Assembly: GCF_904063055.1 (NCBI RefSeq)
Contig: NZ_CAJFCN010000004.1
Location: 186,001-250,000 of the forward strand
Direction: 5' to 3'
DNA: 64,000 bases
Source: Pseudomonas paracarnis
GTDB lineage: Bacteria > Pseudomonadota > Gammaproteobacteria > Pseudomonadales > Pseudomonadaceae
Under the pieces are notes generated by a model. It had not been told where the DNA came from. It saw only the letters and a list, made by a program, of their open reading frames with translations, and ran no database searches. This document shows, in pieces, positions 1 through 9,888 of this stretch; within the stretch, counting starts at the first letter, position 1; every line of letters begins with the position of its first letter. The position numbers were made by a program, and so were the translations under genes.

Positions 1-1332
1 CACATGCAGCGCCTCGTCGGGCACATGGGCATTGGCCATGTGCGCTACCCGACTGCCGGTAGCTCGACCTCGGCCGAAGCTCAACCTTTCTACGTCAACT
101 CGCCTTACGGCATCACTTTGGCGCACAACGGTAACCTGACCAACGTTGAACAACTGGCCAAGGAGATCTACGAATCTGACCTGCGCCACGTCAACACCAG
201 CTCCGATTCGGAAGTGTTGCTCAACGTGTTCGCCCACGAGCTGGCCCAGCGCGGCAAGCTGCAGCCGACCGAAGAAGACGTGTTCGCCGCCGTGATCGAC
301 GTGCACAACCGTTGCGTCGGTGGTTATGCGGTGGTGGCGATGATCACCGGTTACGGCATCGTCGGTTTCCGCGACCCCCACGGCATTCGTCCGATCGTAT
401 TCGGCCAGCGTCACACCGACGAAGGCGTCGAGTACATGATCGCCTCCGAAAGCGTGTCCCTGGACGTGCTGGGCTTCACCCTGATCCGCGACCTGGCGCC
501 GGGCGAGGCTGTCTACATCACCGAAGACGGCAAGCTGCACACCCGCCAGTGCGCCGTAGCGCCGAAACTCACCCCGTGCATCTTCGAACACGTCTACCTG
601 GCGCGTCCGGATTCGATCATCGACGGCGTCTCGGTCTACAAGGCGCGTCTGCGCATGGGCGAGAAGCTGGCCGAGAAGATCCTGCGCGAGCGTCCCGAGC
701 ACGATATCGATGTGGTCATCCCGATTCCGGACACCAGCCGCACCGCCGCGCTGGAGCTGGCCAACCATCTGGGCGTCAAATTCCGCGAAGGCTTCGTGAA
801 GAACCGCTACATCGGTCGTACTTTCATCATGCCCGGCCAGGCTGCGCGCAAGAAGTCGGTTCGTCAGAAGCTCAACGCCATTGAACTTGAGTTCCGCGGC
901 AAGAACGTGATGCTGGTGGATGACTCCATCGTGCGCGGCACCACTTGCAAGCAGATTATCCAGATGGCCCGCGAAGCCGGGGCGAAGAACGTGTACTTCT
1001 GCTCTGCGGCGCCCGCGGTGCGTTACCCGAACGTGTACGGTATCGACATGCCGAGCGCCCATGAGCTGATCGCGCATAACCGTTCGACTCAGGACGTGGC
1101 CGACCTGATCGGCGCCGACTGGCTGATCTACCAGGACCTGCCGGACCTGATCGAAGCGGTTGGCGGTGGCAAGATCAAGATCGAGCAGTTCGACTGCGCC
1201 GTGTTCGACGGCAAGTACGTCACCGGCGATGTCGACGAGGCCTACCTGAACAAGATCGAGCAAGCGCGCAACGACTCGTCGAAGATCAAGACCCAGGCGG
1301 TCAGCGCGATCATCGACCTGTATAACAACTGA
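1..1332 (+). CDS. purF: Amidophosphoribosyltransferase, 3' part (first step of de novo purine synthesis)
   Basis: The reading frame is open at the left edge, so the N-terminus with the catalytic Cys lies outside the window; about 443 of roughly 500 residues are present. It transfers the amide of glutamine to PRPP to give phosphoribosylamine. The glutaminase half shows GHVRYPT and AHNGNLTN. The phosphoribosyltransferase half carries the PRPP-binding segment [13 protein letters not shown] at about residue 302. The following metZ matches the usual Pseudomonas purF-metZ order. A hairpin terminator follows the stop codon. Confidence 0.97.
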   Translation, partial: HMQRLVGHMGIGHVRYPTAGSSTSAEAQPFYVNSPYGITLAHNGNLTNVEQLAKEIYESDLRHVNTSSDSEVLLNVFAHELAQRGKLQPTEEDVFAAVIDVHNRCVGGYAVVAMITGYGIVGFRDPHGIRPIVFGQRHTDEGVEYMIASESVSLDVLGFTLIRDLAPGEAVYITEDGKLHTRQCAVAPKLTPCIFEHVYLARPDSIIDGVSVYKARLRMGEKLAEKILRERPEHDIDVVIPIPDTSRTAALELANHLGVKFREGFVKNRYIGRTFIMPGQAARKKSVRQKLNAIELEFRGKNVMLVDDSIVRGTTCKQIIQMAREAGAKNVYFCSAAPAVRYPNVYGIDMPSAHELIAHNRSTQDVADLIGADWLIYQDLPDLIEAVGGGKIKIEQFDCAVFDGKYVTGDVDEAYLNKIEQARNDSSKIKTQAVSAIIDLYNN

Positions 1333-1339
1333 GTAAACA

Positions 1340-1362
1340 CCGGCCCTGAGGGGCCGGTTTTG
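1340..1362 (+). terminator. Rho-independent terminator after purF
   Basis: A 7-bp GC stem (CCGGCCC/GGGCCGG, 1340-1346 and 1351-1357) with a TGAG loop is followed by TTTTGT. It lies 8 bases after the purF stop. Confidence 0.8.
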
Positions 1363-1397
1363 TATCTTAAATAAAGCATTGAGTAAGGAGTCGCAGC

Positions 1398-2609
1398 ATG
1401 AGTCAGGAATGGGATGCCGGTCGGTTGGACAGCGACCTCGATGGCGTAGCTTTCGATACCCTGGCTGTGCGCGCCGGCCAGCACCGTACCCCGGAAGGTG
1501 AGCACGGCGACCCGATGTTCTTCACCTCCAGCTACGTGTTCCGTACTGCCGCCGACGCCGCTGCGCGGTTTGCTGGCGAAGTGCCGGGCAACGTGTATTC
1601 GCGCTACACCAACCCGACCGTGCGTGCGTTTGAAGAGCGCATCGCGGCCCTGGAAGGTGCCGAGCAGGCCGTGGCGACTGCCACCGGCATGGCGGCCATC
1701 CTGGCGGTGGTGATGAGCCTGTGCAGCGCCGGCGACCATGTGCTGGTATCGCGCAGCGTGTTCGGCTCGACCATCAGCCTGTTCGAGAAGTACTTCAAGC
1801 GTTTCGGTATTGAAGTCGATTACGTGCCCCTGGCGGACCTGTCCGGTTGGGAGGCGGCCATCAAGGCCAATACCAAGCTGTTGTTCGTCGAATCGCCGTC
1901 CAACCCGCTCGCTGAGCTGGTGGACATCGCCGCGCTGTCCGAAGTCGCGCATGCCAAGGGTGCCATGCTGGTGGTGGACAACTGCTTCTGCACCCCGGCC
2001 TTGCAGCAACCGCTGAAGCTGGGTGCGGACATTGTGGTGCACTCGGCAACCAAGTTCATCGACGGCCAGGGCCGTTGCATGGGCGGCGTGGTGGCCGGTC
2101 GCAGCGAGCAGATGAAGGAAGTGGTGGGCTTCCTGCGCACCGCCGGCCCGACCCTCAGCCCGTTCAACGCCTGGATCTTCCTCAAAGGCCTGGAAACCCT
2201 CAGCCTGCGCATGAAAGCCCATTGTGCCAACGCCCAGGCCCTGGCCGAGTGGCTGGAGCAGCAGGACGGTATCGAGAAAGTGCATTACGCCGGCCTCAAG
2301 AGCCACCCGCAACACGCCTTGGCCCAGCGCCAGCAGCGTGGTTTCGGGGCGGTGGTGAGTTTTGAAGTGAAGGGCGGCAAAGACGGCGCCTGGCGCTTCA
2401 TCGACGCGACGCGCTTGATCTCCATTACCGCCAACCTGGGTGACAGCAAGACCACCATCACCCACCCGAGCACCACCTCCCACGGGCGCCTGGCGCCGCA
2501 GGAGCGTGAAGCGGCCGGCATCCGGGACAGCCTGATTCGCATCGCGGTGGGCCTGGAAGATGTTGCTGACTTGCAGGCAGACCTGTCCCGCGGGCTGGCG
2601 GCCTTGTGA
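1398..2609 (+). CDS. metZ: O-succinylhomoserine sulfhydrylase
   Basis: This 403-residue protein is a Cys/Met-metabolism PLP enzyme that makes homocysteine directly from O-succinylhomoserine and sulfide in the cytoplasm. Family signs are YSRYTNPT near residue 67, the PLP-lysine segment [14 protein letters not shown] near residue 215 and the C-terminal SLGxxxTxxxHP-like region, here [15 protein letters not shown]. An AAGGAG ribosome site precedes the ATG. The downstream SDR gene overlaps the stop codon, so the two are probably cotranscribed. Cystathionine gamma-synthase is a close relative, but the position after purF supports MetZ. Confidence 0.95.
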   Translation: MSQEWDAGRLDSDLDGVAFDTLAVRAGQHRTPEGEHGDPMFFTSSYVFRTAADAAARFAGEVPGNVYSRYTNPTVRAFEERIAALEGAEQAVATATGMAAILAVVMSLCSAGDHVLVSRSVFGSTISLFEKYFKRFGIEVDYVPLADLSGWEAAIKANTKLLFVESPSNPLAELVDIAALSEVAHAKGAMLVVDNCFCTPALQQPLKLGADIVVHSATKFIDGQGRCMGGVVAGRSEQMKEVVGFLRTAGPTLSPFNAWIFLKGLETLSLRMKAHCANAQALAEWLEQQDGIEKVHYAGLKSHPQHALAQRQQRGFGAVVSFEVKGGKDGAWRFIDATRLISITANLGDSKTTITHPSTTSHGRLAPQEREAAGIRDSLIRIAVGLEDVADLQADLSRGLAAL

Positions 2610-3385
2610 TCGAGTGGTCCATGGAGGCTGCGGCGGCCAGTAACGGGCGCGTGGCGCTGGTGACGGGCGCGGCGCGGGGCATTGGCCTCGGGATTGCCGC
2701 GTGGCTGATCAGTGAAGGTTGGCAGGTGGTACTGACCGACCTGGACCGCGAGCGCGGTGCCAAGGTGTCCAAGGTGCTGGGCGACAATGCCTGGTTTATC
2801 ACCATGGACGTGGCCGACGAGAAGCAAGTGGCCCAGGGTGTCGCCGAGGTGCTGGGGCAGTTCGGGCGCCTGGATGCGTTGGTGTGCAACGCGGCGGTGG
2901 CCGACCCGCGCAATATCACCCTGGAAAGCCTCGATCTGACGTATTGGAATCGGGTGCTGGCGGTCAACCTCAGCGGGCCGATGCTGTTGGCCAAGCACTG
3001 CGCGCCTTACCTGCGTGCCCACGGCGGCGCTATCGTCAACCTGGCCTCGACCCGGGCGCGTCAATCCGAGCCCGACACCGAAGCCTATGCGGCCAGCAAA
3101 GGTGGGCTGTTGGCCCTGACCCACGCGTTGGCCATGAGCCTGGGTCCCGAAGTGCGGGTCAATGCGGTCAGCCCTGGCTGGATCGACGCACGTGACCCGG
3201 CTGCGCGGCGTGCAGAGCCGCTCACCGACGCCGATCATGCCCAGCATCCGGCGGGCAGGGTGGGGACGGTGGAGGACGTGGCGGCGATGGTGGCCTGGTT
3301 GTTGTCACGCCAGGCCGGGTTCGTCACCGGGCAAGAGTTCGTGGTGGACGGCGGCATGAGCAAGAAGATGATTTACAGCGAGTAG
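2606..3385 (+). CDS. SDR-family NAD(P)-dependent oxidoreductase
   Basis: This 259-residue classical short-chain dehydrogenase has the Rossmann motif TGAARGIG (about residues 21-28), the NAG-type segment CNAAVADP and the catalytic Tyr/Lys in YAASKGG. The GTG start at 2606 overlaps the metZ stop; an in-frame ATG at 2621 is an alternative that would shorten it by five residues. The substrate cannot be read from the sequence. The overlap with metZ suggests one transcript, but no methionine-pathway role is established for it. Confidence 0.9.
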   Translation: MIEWSMEAAAASNGRVALVTGAARGIGLGIAAWLISEGWQVVLTDLDRERGAKVSKVLGDNAWFITMDVADEKQVAQGVAEVLGQFGRLDALVCNAAVADPRNITLESLDLTYWNRVLAVNLSGPMLLAKHCAPYLRAHGGAIVNLASTRARQSEPDTEAYAASKGGLLALTHALAMSLGPEVRVNAVSPGWIDARDPAARRAEPLTDADHAQHPAGRVGTVEDVAAMVAWLLSRQAGFVTGQEFVVDGGMSKKMIYSE

Positions 3386-3398
3386 GGCGGGTAGCCGC

Positions 3399-3435
3399 CT
3401 TGAAGTTATTTTGTCTTTTTCAGAAAAACTTCAAG
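3399..3435. repeat. Inverted repeat after the SDR gene (possible terminator)
   Basis: CTTGAAGTT at 3399-3407 pairs perfectly with AACTTCAAG at 3427-3435. The loop is T-rich, not the tail, so it is a weak terminator candidate for the metZ-SDR unit. Confidence 0.45.
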
Positions 3436-3442
3436 CAGGCTA

Positions 3443-3471
3443 TTGACTTAGGTCCGCTACCTGCGTAAATT
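3443..3471 (+). promoter_or_regulatory. Sigma-70 promoter of the tRNA cluster
   Basis: A TTGACT -35 box (3443-3448) and TAAATT -10 box (3466-3471) are 17 bp apart. The tRNA-Val gene begins 21 bases further on. Confidence 0.7.
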
Positions 3472-3492
3472 TCGCGGCCTCAACGAAGCAAA

Positions 3493-3568
3493 GGGTGATT
3501 AGCTCAGCTGGGAGAGCATCTGCCTTACAAGCAGAGGGTCGGCGGTTCGATCCCGTCATCACCCACCA
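3493..3568 (+). tRNA. tRNA-Val (anticodon TAC)
   Basis: This is a 76-nt cloverleaf with encoded CCA. The anticodon loop CTTACAA puts TAC at 3526-3528, reading GUA. The acceptor arms GGGTGAT/ATCACCC pair fully and GGTTCGATCCC forms the T arm. Confidence 0.97.
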
Positions 3569-3624
3569 CTTCTTGAGAGTTTTGCCCCTAGGGTAAGACG
3601 CAACGTTAAAGGTTGCACCGACGC

Positions 3625-3701
3625 GCAGCGGTAGTTCAGTCGGTTAGAATACCGGCCTGTCACGCCGGGGGTCGCGGGTTCGAGTCCCGTCCGCTGCGCC
3701 A
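3625..3701 (+). tRNA. tRNA-Asp (anticodon GTC), copy 1
   Basis: This is a 77-nt cloverleaf with encoded CCA. The anticodon GTC is at 3659-3661. The acceptor arms GCAGCGG/CCGCTGC pair fully. It is identical to the copy at 3807. Confidence 0.97.
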
Positions 3702-3806
3702 TATTTTCCAGGTTCGATCTGTCGGGCTTGAGATTGAACAGCCAAGGCTGATCGATCAGATGTTTAAAGGTGGTTGAGGGTTCATGCTCAATCAGCCAAG
3801 CGATAC

Positions 3807-3883
3807 GCAGCGGTAGTTCAGTCGGTTAGAATACCGGCCTGTCACGCCGGGGGTCGCGGGTTCGAGTCCCGTCCGCTGCGCCA
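3807..3883 (+). tRNA. tRNA-Asp (anticodon GTC), copy 2
   Basis: This copy is identical over all 77 nt to the tRNA at 3625-3701. The 105-bp spacer between them is not duplicated. The three tRNAs probably form one transcript ending at the terminator near 3958. Confidence 0.97.
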
Positions 3884-3957
3884 TATCTGCCTCAAGGCCC
3901 ACTGAACGCCTTGAAGCACAAGGAAAGCCACTGGCTCACCTTGATCCGATAGCAAAG

Positions 3958-3984
3958 ACCCTGGTCGAAAGACCGGGGTTTTTT
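3958..3984 (+). terminator. Terminator of the tRNA cluster
   Basis: ACCCTGGTC/GACCGGGGT (one G-U pair) forms a 9-bp stem with a GAAA tetraloop and a TTTTTT tail. Confidence 0.88.
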
Positions 3985-4043
3985 GTGTCTGGGGTTTGGA
4001 AAAAACCTCATCTTCTTCGCTACCACCAGCGCTCATTATCGGC

Positions 4044-4083
4044 AAACGGCCGACAGATCATTTCGATTCTGTCGGCCGTTTTT
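4044..4083. terminator. Strong 14-bp inverted repeat, likely bidirectional terminator
   Basis: AAACGGCCGACAGA (4044-4057) pairs perfectly with its complement at 4068-4081 and a T run follows. The stretch 3884-4271 otherwise holds no convincing gene. Confidence 0.75.
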
Positions 4084-4271
4084 GCGTTCTTGTGTCAAAA
4101 AATTTCAATGTGGTTATTTGCCGCAGGCGCAGAAACCTTTAAAGTTAACCCTTCGGTCAACTTTGCACTGTCATCATGGCCTTTTGATTCGTCGAGAAAG
4201 GCTTCTGCAAGTCTCCAGATTCGGTGTACTTAACCATAAGGGCGGATTTATAACCGCTCAGAGGATGATCC

Positions 4272-7103
4272 ATGTCCAACCGTGAAATAACCCGGCGCTC
4301 GTTCCTTCAGGGCGGGCTGGTGGCGGGTGTGAGTGTCACGCTCACGCCGCTCAGCACCCAGACGCTGGCTGCCTTGATGGAAAACAGCGTGACCGTGCCG
4401 TCTGAAAAGTGGCTCGGCCATAACGGCAAGGCGCGCCAGCGTAACGATGCCTTGTCGAAAGTCTGCGGCAGCAAGGTGTTTGCCCGCGACATCCGTTCCA
4501 AGGACATGCCTGGCTGGCCCCAGCAGCAAGGTCACGCCATGTTGCTCAAAACCATCAAGGCCGACCACATCTACGCGGGCTACGACCTGTCGTGGCTTGG
4601 CGCCGAGTTGCAGCCGGACCGCATTGTCACCGCTGCCGACCTGGACAAAGACGGTATCGTCTTCCCGGAAGAACATGCGCCGGATCCGTTGTTGCCCGAG
4701 GGCAAAGTGCCGATGTTCATCGGTCACCCGGTGGCGATCCTGATCTGGAACGACTTCGAGCGTTTCCGTCAGGCCAAGAACAAGCTCAAGTTCAATGACA
4801 AGGCGATTCGTTACGGTGCCAAAGTGCCGTATTACGAAGGTGACCCCTACGGTAGCTTCCGCTACGTGCGCGTGGGTGGCCCGACCTCGGCCGACGAAGA
4901 CGAATTCGCCAGCCTCAAGGATTCGATCCTGTTCCCGATGCTGAAAAACCGTCGCCCGGTGTGGAATTCCCAGCCAAACCTGCACGGCAACCTGACCGAG
5001 CGCGGGCTGTTCTACGCCGAGCGCATGAAAAGCCAGATCAACACGCCACCGGACAACTGGCTGGTGTTTGACGAGCGCTACAAAACCCCATCGATCGAAC
5101 CGGCCGCCATGGAGCCGGACAACGGCAACGGTTGGTACGATCCGGCGACCAAGACCCTGCACTTTGTGGTGGCCACCCAGTGCCCATTGGAAGTGGCGAC
5201 CGAGACCGCCAAGATGATCTCGCCGTCGCGCTTCGGCCTGGCCCACCTGAACATGCATCCGGGTTATACCGTGGGTTACGGTTCCAAAGACCACAACATT
5301 TTCGTCTACTACGCCGCCCTCGCTGCGTTGTATGGCGCCGGTGTACCGGTGCGTCTGGCCAATGATCGTTACGAGCAATTCCAGAGCGGCATCAAGCGTC
5401 ACTCGTTCGATATGCGCTATCAGTTGGCGGTCGACAAGAACGACCACAGCTTCAAAATCTTCCTCGCCGACATGAGCGTCGACGGCGGTGGCCGGATCAA
5501 CTACAGCCCGTCGGTGGCTGCGGTCGGCGCCACGGCGGCGCAGTCGATCTACTACATGCCGCAGAACGACCTGCAAGTCACCGCGTACCATTCCCGTGGC
5601 GTTGAAGCCGGTTCGATGCGGGGCTACGGCACCCTGCAAAGCATGGCGGCGACCGAAATGATGGTCGACGAAATCGCCGGTCGCCTGGGTGTGGATGCCA
5701 TTGAATTGCGGCGCAAGAACGCACTGCGTTCGGGCATGAAGAACACCCAGGGAGCGATCCCTGCCGGTGCGTTGCGGCTGCACGAAATTCTCGACAAGGC
5801 CGCTGCGCACGACGTATGGAAAAACCGCGACGCGATCAAGCAACAGCGTGAAGCCGCAGACCCGGATAACTGGTATGGCGTCGGTTTTGCCATCTGCCAG
5901 AAAGACTTCGGCACCGGTTCCGAAGCGCCGATGGCCAGTGTTGAATTCAGCGCTGACGGCCGCATCAGCCTGCGCCACATCGGGATCGAAATCGGCACCG
6001 GCATGTCCACTTCGCAATCGCTGGTGGTCGCCGACTTCCTTGGCAGCCCGGCCCACGAAGTGAAGACCGGCGAAACACAATGGCAGGAAATGCAGTTGGT
6101 CACCGGCGGCAACCCCTACACCATGAGCCAGGCCGAGCAGGACAACCTGCTGCGCAACCCGCGTTGGGTGGGCAAGCTCGCGTCGGCGTCGTCCGCGACC
6201 AACTCGGCGTACTACTTCAGCCACGCCACCCGTGAAGCGGCGCGTGTGCTGTTCAACCACGGCTTGTGGCCGGCAGCGCTGGAGATCTGGCGCCAGGGCC
6301 CGTTCGGCGGCCAGGCCAACCCCTATGTGGTGCGCCGCGAAGACGCACATTGGGTGGACGGCAAGCTCACTGCCAACGGCATGCAGCCATTGAGCTTTGA
6401 AGAACTGGCCAAGCGCGCTCATGAGCGCGGCCTGGTCACCGCTGCCACGGTCCACGGGTTCAACCGCTGGAGCTGGGCCGAGGCTGAGTACAGCATCGAC
6501 GGTGTGCGCGAGCGCCTGCCGCTCGACGGTCTGGCGGTGAAATACGGCGATGGCGCACCGAAAGCCAAGCAGGCGCTGATGAGCACTGCCGGTTTCCACC
6601 TGCTCGATCGCCAGAACGTCAGCTATCCCGCCACCCAGTTGAATAACGCTGCGGTGACGTACTACAGCCCCGTCGCCACGTTGGTCGAGTTGAAGGTCAA
6701 CAAGGGTTCGGCGCAGGTCGAAGTGCTCAATCACCATTCATGGGTCGAGTGCGGGCGTGTGCTGGTTGAAGAGTTGGTCAAAGGCCAGCTCGAAGGTGGA
6801 GTGGCCATGGGTATCGGTCACGCGTTGATGGAGGAAATGCCGTTGTACGAAGGCGGGCCGGGGGAGGGCGACTGGAACTTCAACCGCTACCGTCTGCCGA
6901 TGGCGCGTCACGTTGCCGTATGGAAACAGACCTCGGAGATTCTGCCGGCGCTGTCGCCAAGCGACCCGTCCAAAGGTATCGCTGAAGTGGTGATGATCCC
7001 GATTGTCGGGGCCATTGGTAATGCGGTGGCACACGCCATCGGTAAACGTGTTCGCGACCTGCCAATCACGGCTGCACGCATCAAGGAGGCCCTCAATGGC
7101 TAA
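4272..7103 (+). CDS. Tat-exported molybdopterin-binding subunit of a xanthine dehydrogenase-family (aldehyde oxidoreductase-like) enzyme
   Basis: This 943-residue protein starts with a twin-arginine signal (TRRSFLQGG near residue 8), so a folded, cofactor-loaded periplasmic enzyme is expected. Family signs include the internal GSMRGYG segment that contacts the molybdenum cofactor and the late region near GIGHALMEEMPLYEGG. It oxidises an aldehyde or N-heterocycle; the substrate cannot be read. An AGAGGAT ribosome site precedes the ATG. Its stop overlaps the start of the 2Fe-2S subunit by 8 bases, and a cytochrome and an XdhC-like gene follow. This set resembles membrane-linked aldehyde dehydrogenases that feed electrons to cytochrome c; isoquinoline oxidoreductase-type enzymes are the alternative. 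Confidence 0.88.
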   Translation: MSNREITRRSFLQGGLVAGVSVTLTPLSTQTLAALMENSVTVPSEKWLGHNGKARQRNDALSKVCGSKVFARDIRSKDMPGWPQQQGHAMLLKTIKADHIYAGYDLSWLGAELQPDRIVTAADLDKDGIVFPEEHAPDPLLPEGKVPMFIGHPVAILIWNDFERFRQAKNKLKFNDKAIRYGAKVPYYEGDPYGSFRYVRVGGPTSADEDEFASLKDSILFPMLKNRRPVWNSQPNLHGNLTERGLFYAERMKSQINTPPDNWLVFDERYKTPSIEPAAMEPDNGNGWYDPATKTLHFVVATQCPLEVATETAKMISPSRFGLAHLNMHPGYTVGYGSKDHNIFVYYAALAALYGAGVPVRLANDRYEQFQSGIKRHSFDMRYQLAVDKNDHSFKIFLADMSVDGGGRINYSPSVAAVGATAAQSIYYMPQNDLQVTAYHSRGVEAGSMRGYGTLQSMAATEMMVDEIAGRLGVDAIELRRKNALRSGMKNTQGAIPAGALRLHEILDKAAAHDVWKNRDAIKQQREAADPDNWYGVGFAICQKDFGTGSEAPMASVEFSADGRISLRHIGIEIGTGMSTSQSLVVADFLGSPAHEVKTGETQWQEMQLVTGGNPYTMSQAEQDNLLRNPRWVGKLASASSATNSAYYFSHATREAARVLFNHGLWPAALEIWRQGPFGGQANPYVVRREDAHWVDGKLTANGMQPLSFEELAKRAHERGLVTAATVHGFNRWSWAEAEYSIDGVRERLPLDGLAVKYGDGAPKAKQALMSTAGFHLLDRQNVSYPATQLNNAAVTYYSPVATLVELKVNKGSAQVEVLNHHSWVECGRVLVEELVKGQLEGGVAMGIGHALMEEMPLYEGGPGEGDWNFNRYRLPMARHVAVWKQTSEILPALSPSDPSKGIAEVVMIPIVGAIGNAVAHAIGKRVRDLPITAARIKEALNG

Positions 7104-7635
7104 CCGTCCGCTTCAACTGACCCTCAATGGTCAACCCGTCGGCCCGGTGGACATCCCTGATGACCTGCCGATGATCGACTACCTGCACGAATACAAAAAC
7201 CTCACGGGCTCGCGGCTGGGCTGCGGCCAAGGCATTTGCCACGCCTGTGTGGTGATCGTCGACAACCCGGACGGCACCAGCGAAGAAGTGCGCACCTGCA
7301 TCACCGGCGCGCATTACTTCGAAGGCAAGCAAGTGCGCACTATCGAAGGCCACGCCAAGCGCGATGAGTCGGGCCAGGTCACTGAGCTCAACCCGATCCA
7401 GCAGCGCTTCGTGGATGAGTTCGCCTTTCAGTGCAGCTATTGCGCGCCGGGCTTCGTCAATGCGGCCACCGTGTTGGTGGAGAAACTGCAACGCCAGCCG
7501 ACCGTGCACAGCAAGCTGGAACAAGTCATCGAGGACAGCCTCGGTCATCACGTCTGCCGTTGTACCGGGTACGTGCGTTATTACAACGCCACCCGCAACG
7601 TGCTGACCGATCTCGGCCTGGTCAAGGAGGGTTAA
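7096..7635 (+). CDS. 2Fe-2S ferredoxin-type subunit of the molybdenum hydroxylase
   Basis: This 179-residue protein has the plant-ferredoxin cluster LGCGQGICHACVV near residue 45 and the second all-helical cluster with CSYCAPGF and HHVCRCTGY. Both are the standard pair in xanthine oxidase-type enzymes and pass electrons from molybdenum onwards. The ATG at 7096 follows AAGGAGG and overlaps the upstream stop, so the genes are translationally coupled. It has no signal peptide; it probably travels with the Tat-carrying large subunit, as in related enzymes. Confidence 0.93.
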   Translation: MANRPLQLTLNGQPVGPVDIPDDLPMIDYLHEYKNLTGSRLGCGQGICHACVVIVDNPDGTSEEVRTCITGAHYFEGKQVRTIEGHAKRDESGQVTELNPIQQRFVDEFAFQCSYCAPGFVNAATVLVEKLQRQPTVHSKLEQVIEDSLGHHVCRCTGYVRYYNATRNVLTDLGLVKEG

Positions 7636-7637
7636 GC

Positions 7638-8873
7638 ATGAAGCTTTTTCTGACCCGCCTGGCCTTGGCGGCCGGCCTGGCCGCGCCGGTATTGTTTGCC
7701 CACGCTGATGATCAAGCCAAGCGCGGCGAATACCTCGCCCGCGCCGCTGACTGCATGGCCTGCCACACTGCACCGGGCGGTGCGCCGTTTGCCGGCGGCC
7801 TGCCGATTGTCTCGCCGTTTGGCACCATCTATGGCACCAATATCACGCCAAGCAAAGAACACGGCATCGGCTTGTACAGCGATGACGAGTTCTTCGCTGC
7901 GTTGACCGAAGGCAAGCGTCGCGACGGTGCGTACTTGTATCCGGCGATGCCCTACACCTCGTACCATCTGATGCCGCGTGAAGACTCGGACGCCATTCAT
8001 GCGTACCTCAAATCCATCGAGCCGATCGAGCGCGCAGCGCCGGTCACGAGCCTGAGCTTTCCCTTCAACGTGCGCCTGGGCTTGATGGGCTGGAACGTGT
8101 TGTACGGCAAAGCGCTGAAACTGGAACCGGCCGAAGGCAAGAGCGAAGCCTGGAAGCGCGGCCAGTACATGGTCGAAGTGCTCGGCCACTGCGGCGAATG
8201 CCACACGCCACGTGGCCTGCCCGGTGCGATGGAGCTGGACAAGCGCCTGACCGGCGGCATCCTCAATGGCTATCTGGCGCCCAGCCTGCTCGCCACGGAC
8301 CTGGCCGCGCGCGGCTGGAATGAGCAGGACCTGGCCACGTTCCTCAAGCACGGCATGAGCGCCCAAGGGACGATGTTCAACGAGATGTTCCCGGTGTTCC
8401 ACAACAGCACCCAGGGCCTGAGCGATACGGACCTGGCCGCGATGGCGACCTTCCTGCTCGGCGATAAACCGCCGGCAGCCAAGGCGTTGGTCGAAGTGCC
8501 GGTGGACAAGCTCGGCCCGAGCGCTCTGCGCGGCCGCCAGGAATACCTGAACGTCTGTGCCGGTTGCCATGCCGCGGGGGGTGAAGGCAAGCCGCACATC
8601 GCGGTGGCGATGCGCGGCAACACCACGCTGCGTCTGGAAGACCCGCGCAACCTGGTGCGGGTGATCGAGGACGGGATCGGTGAGCAGAAGTTCTCCGGGT
8701 TCGAGCACATGCAACCGATGCCGGGCTTCGCTGGAAAACTCAGCCCGGCGCAACTCACCGATCTGATCAATTACCTGCGCCAAGGCTGGGGCGGGCAATC
8801 GGCGGAGCTGGCGGTGAGCGATGTGCAGAAGTTGCAGGCTGAGGCGCCGTCCATCGAGCACAAGGCGCACTGA
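7638..8873 (+). CDS. Tri-haem cytochrome c subunit (electron acceptor of the molybdenum enzyme)
   Basis: This 411-residue protein has a Sec signal ending near AHADD and three CxxCH haem sites: CMACH, CGECH and CAGCH. This is the architecture of cytochrome subunits of membrane-bound alcohol, gluconate and aldehyde dehydrogenases. It should take electrons from the 2Fe-2S subunit in the periplasm and pass them to the respiratory chain. It starts 2 bases after the preceding stop, with an AAGGAGG ribosome site. Confidence 0.93.
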   Translation: MKLFLTRLALAAGLAAPVLFAHADDQAKRGEYLARAADCMACHTAPGGAPFAGGLPIVSPFGTIYGTNITPSKEHGIGLYSDDEFFAALTEGKRRDGAYLYPAMPYTSYHLMPREDSDAIHAYLKSIEPIERAAPVTSLSFPFNVRLGLMGWNVLYGKALKLEPAEGKSEAWKRGQYMVEVLGHCGECHTPRGLPGAMELDKRLTGGILNGYLAPSLLATDLAARGWNEQDLATFLKHGMSAQGTMFNEMFPVFHNSTQGLSDTDLAAMATFLLGDKPPAAKALVEVPVDKLGPSALRGRQEYLNVCAGCHAAGGEGKPHIAVAMRGNTTLRLEDPRNLVRVIEDGIGEQKFSGFEHMQPMPGFAGKLSPAQLTDLINYLRQGWGGQSAELAVSDVQKLQAEAPSIEHKAH

Positions 8874-8874
8874 C

Positions 8875-9846
8875 ATGCAGCATCTGGACCTGCAGGTGAT
8901 ACGACGGGCGCTGGAGTGGTCGGTGGCCGGGCAACGCATCTGGCTCTGTACGGTACTGGCCACCTACGGCTCGGCGCCGCGTGCGCCGGGTTCGTTGCTG
9001 GCAGTGAACGCCGCAGGGCAGTGGATTGGGTCGTTGTCGGGTGGTTGCGTCGAGGAAGACTTTCTCGAACGCGTCGCTGACGGTGCGTTTCTCGATGCGG
9101 TCAACGTGGTGCGCTACGGCGCAGGGGACGATCCGCGCTCGCGGGTCAGCCTGCCCTGCGGCGGCATTCTCGAAGTATTGGTTGAGAAGTTCGAGCCTGA
9201 CTGCGAGGTGCAGGCGCACCTGCGTGAAGTGGAGTCGGCGCTGCTCGGGCAGCGGCGCTTGATTCGCCAGGTCGACCTGGCCAGCGGGGCGCGCCGCCTG
9301 GTCGCTGATTGTGAGCAGGGCGCGCGCATCGAGCGTGACAGTGAGCGGGTGCGCCTCCGCGTCGGTGCGGCTCAGCGTCTATTGCTGGCCGGGTACTCCA
9401 GCGTGGCGCAGGCGTGTGCCGAGTTTGCAGTCGGCCTCGGGTTCGAAGTGATTCTCTGCGACCCACGCGATGAAGTGCTCGAAGGCGTGGTGCTCAATGG
9501 CGTGGAGATTCGTCGCCAGTTGCCGTCGGTGTTTATTGCCGATGGCGGCTGTCACCGTGATACGGCGGTGGTTGCGCTGACGCATGACCCGCGTATCGAC
9601 GATCTGGCGATGATGGAAGCGGTGCGTACCGACGCGTTCTACATTGGCGTGATGGGGTCGTTGCAGACCTCGCAGAAGCGCTTTGAGCGACTGCGCCGCA
9701 TCGGTGGGTTGGGGGAGCCTGAACTGGCGCGGATACACGCGCCCATCGGGCTTAACCTGGGGAGCAGGACGCCGTCGGAAATTGCGTTGGCGGTATTGGC
9801 GGATATCGTGCGGATTCGCAGCGGGATTGCTCGCGACCGGCTCTGA
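8875..9846 (+). CDS. XdhC/CoxI-family molybdenum cofactor maturation protein
   Basis: This 323-residue protein has the XdhC family pattern: SGGCVEEDF near residue 56, LPCGGILEVLVE near residue 92, a Rossmann part and YIGVMGS near residue 255. XdhC-type proteins bind the molybdenum cofactor and help insert the sulfurated form into the apoenzyme. The ATG at 8875 lies just after the cytochrome stop, so it is the last gene of the operon. A REP-type hairpin follows. Confidence 0.9.
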   Translation: MQHLDLQVIRRALEWSVAGQRIWLCTVLATYGSAPRAPGSLLAVNAAGQWIGSLSGGCVEEDFLERVADGAFLDAVNVVRYGAGDDPRSRVSLPCGGILEVLVEKFEPDCEVQAHLREVESALLGQRRLIRQVDLASGARRLVADCEQGARIERDSERVRLRVGAAQRLLLAGYSSVAQACAEFAVGLGFEVILCDPRDEVLEGVVLNGVEIRRQLPSVFIADGGCHRDTAVVALTHDPRIDDLAMMEAVRTDAFYIGVMGSLQTSQKRFERLRRIGGLGEPELARIHAPIGLNLGSRTPSEIALAVLADIVRIRSGIARDRL

Positions 9847-9855
9847 AGCGCAGCC

Positions 9856-9885
9856 CTGTAGGAGCGAGCAAGCTCGCTCCTACAG
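9856..9885. repeat. REP-type palindrome
   Basis: CTGTAGGAGCGAGC and its exact complement flank a 2-base AA loop. It sits between the convergent XdhC-like and PuuB-like genes and may end both transcripts. A related GAGC-AA-GCTC element lies at 20955. Confidence 0.8.
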
Positions 9886-9888
9886 TGT

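Noticed and set aside
1242..2483. Minus-strand frame of 413 codons opposite metZ
   Set aside because: Antisense shadow of metZ without start signal or family resemblance.
4248..6737. Long minus-strand open frame (829 codons) opposite the molybdenum subunit gene
   Set aside because: It mirrors a clearly recognisable gene, has His/Arg/Val-rich composition typical of GC-rich antisense frames and no domain.
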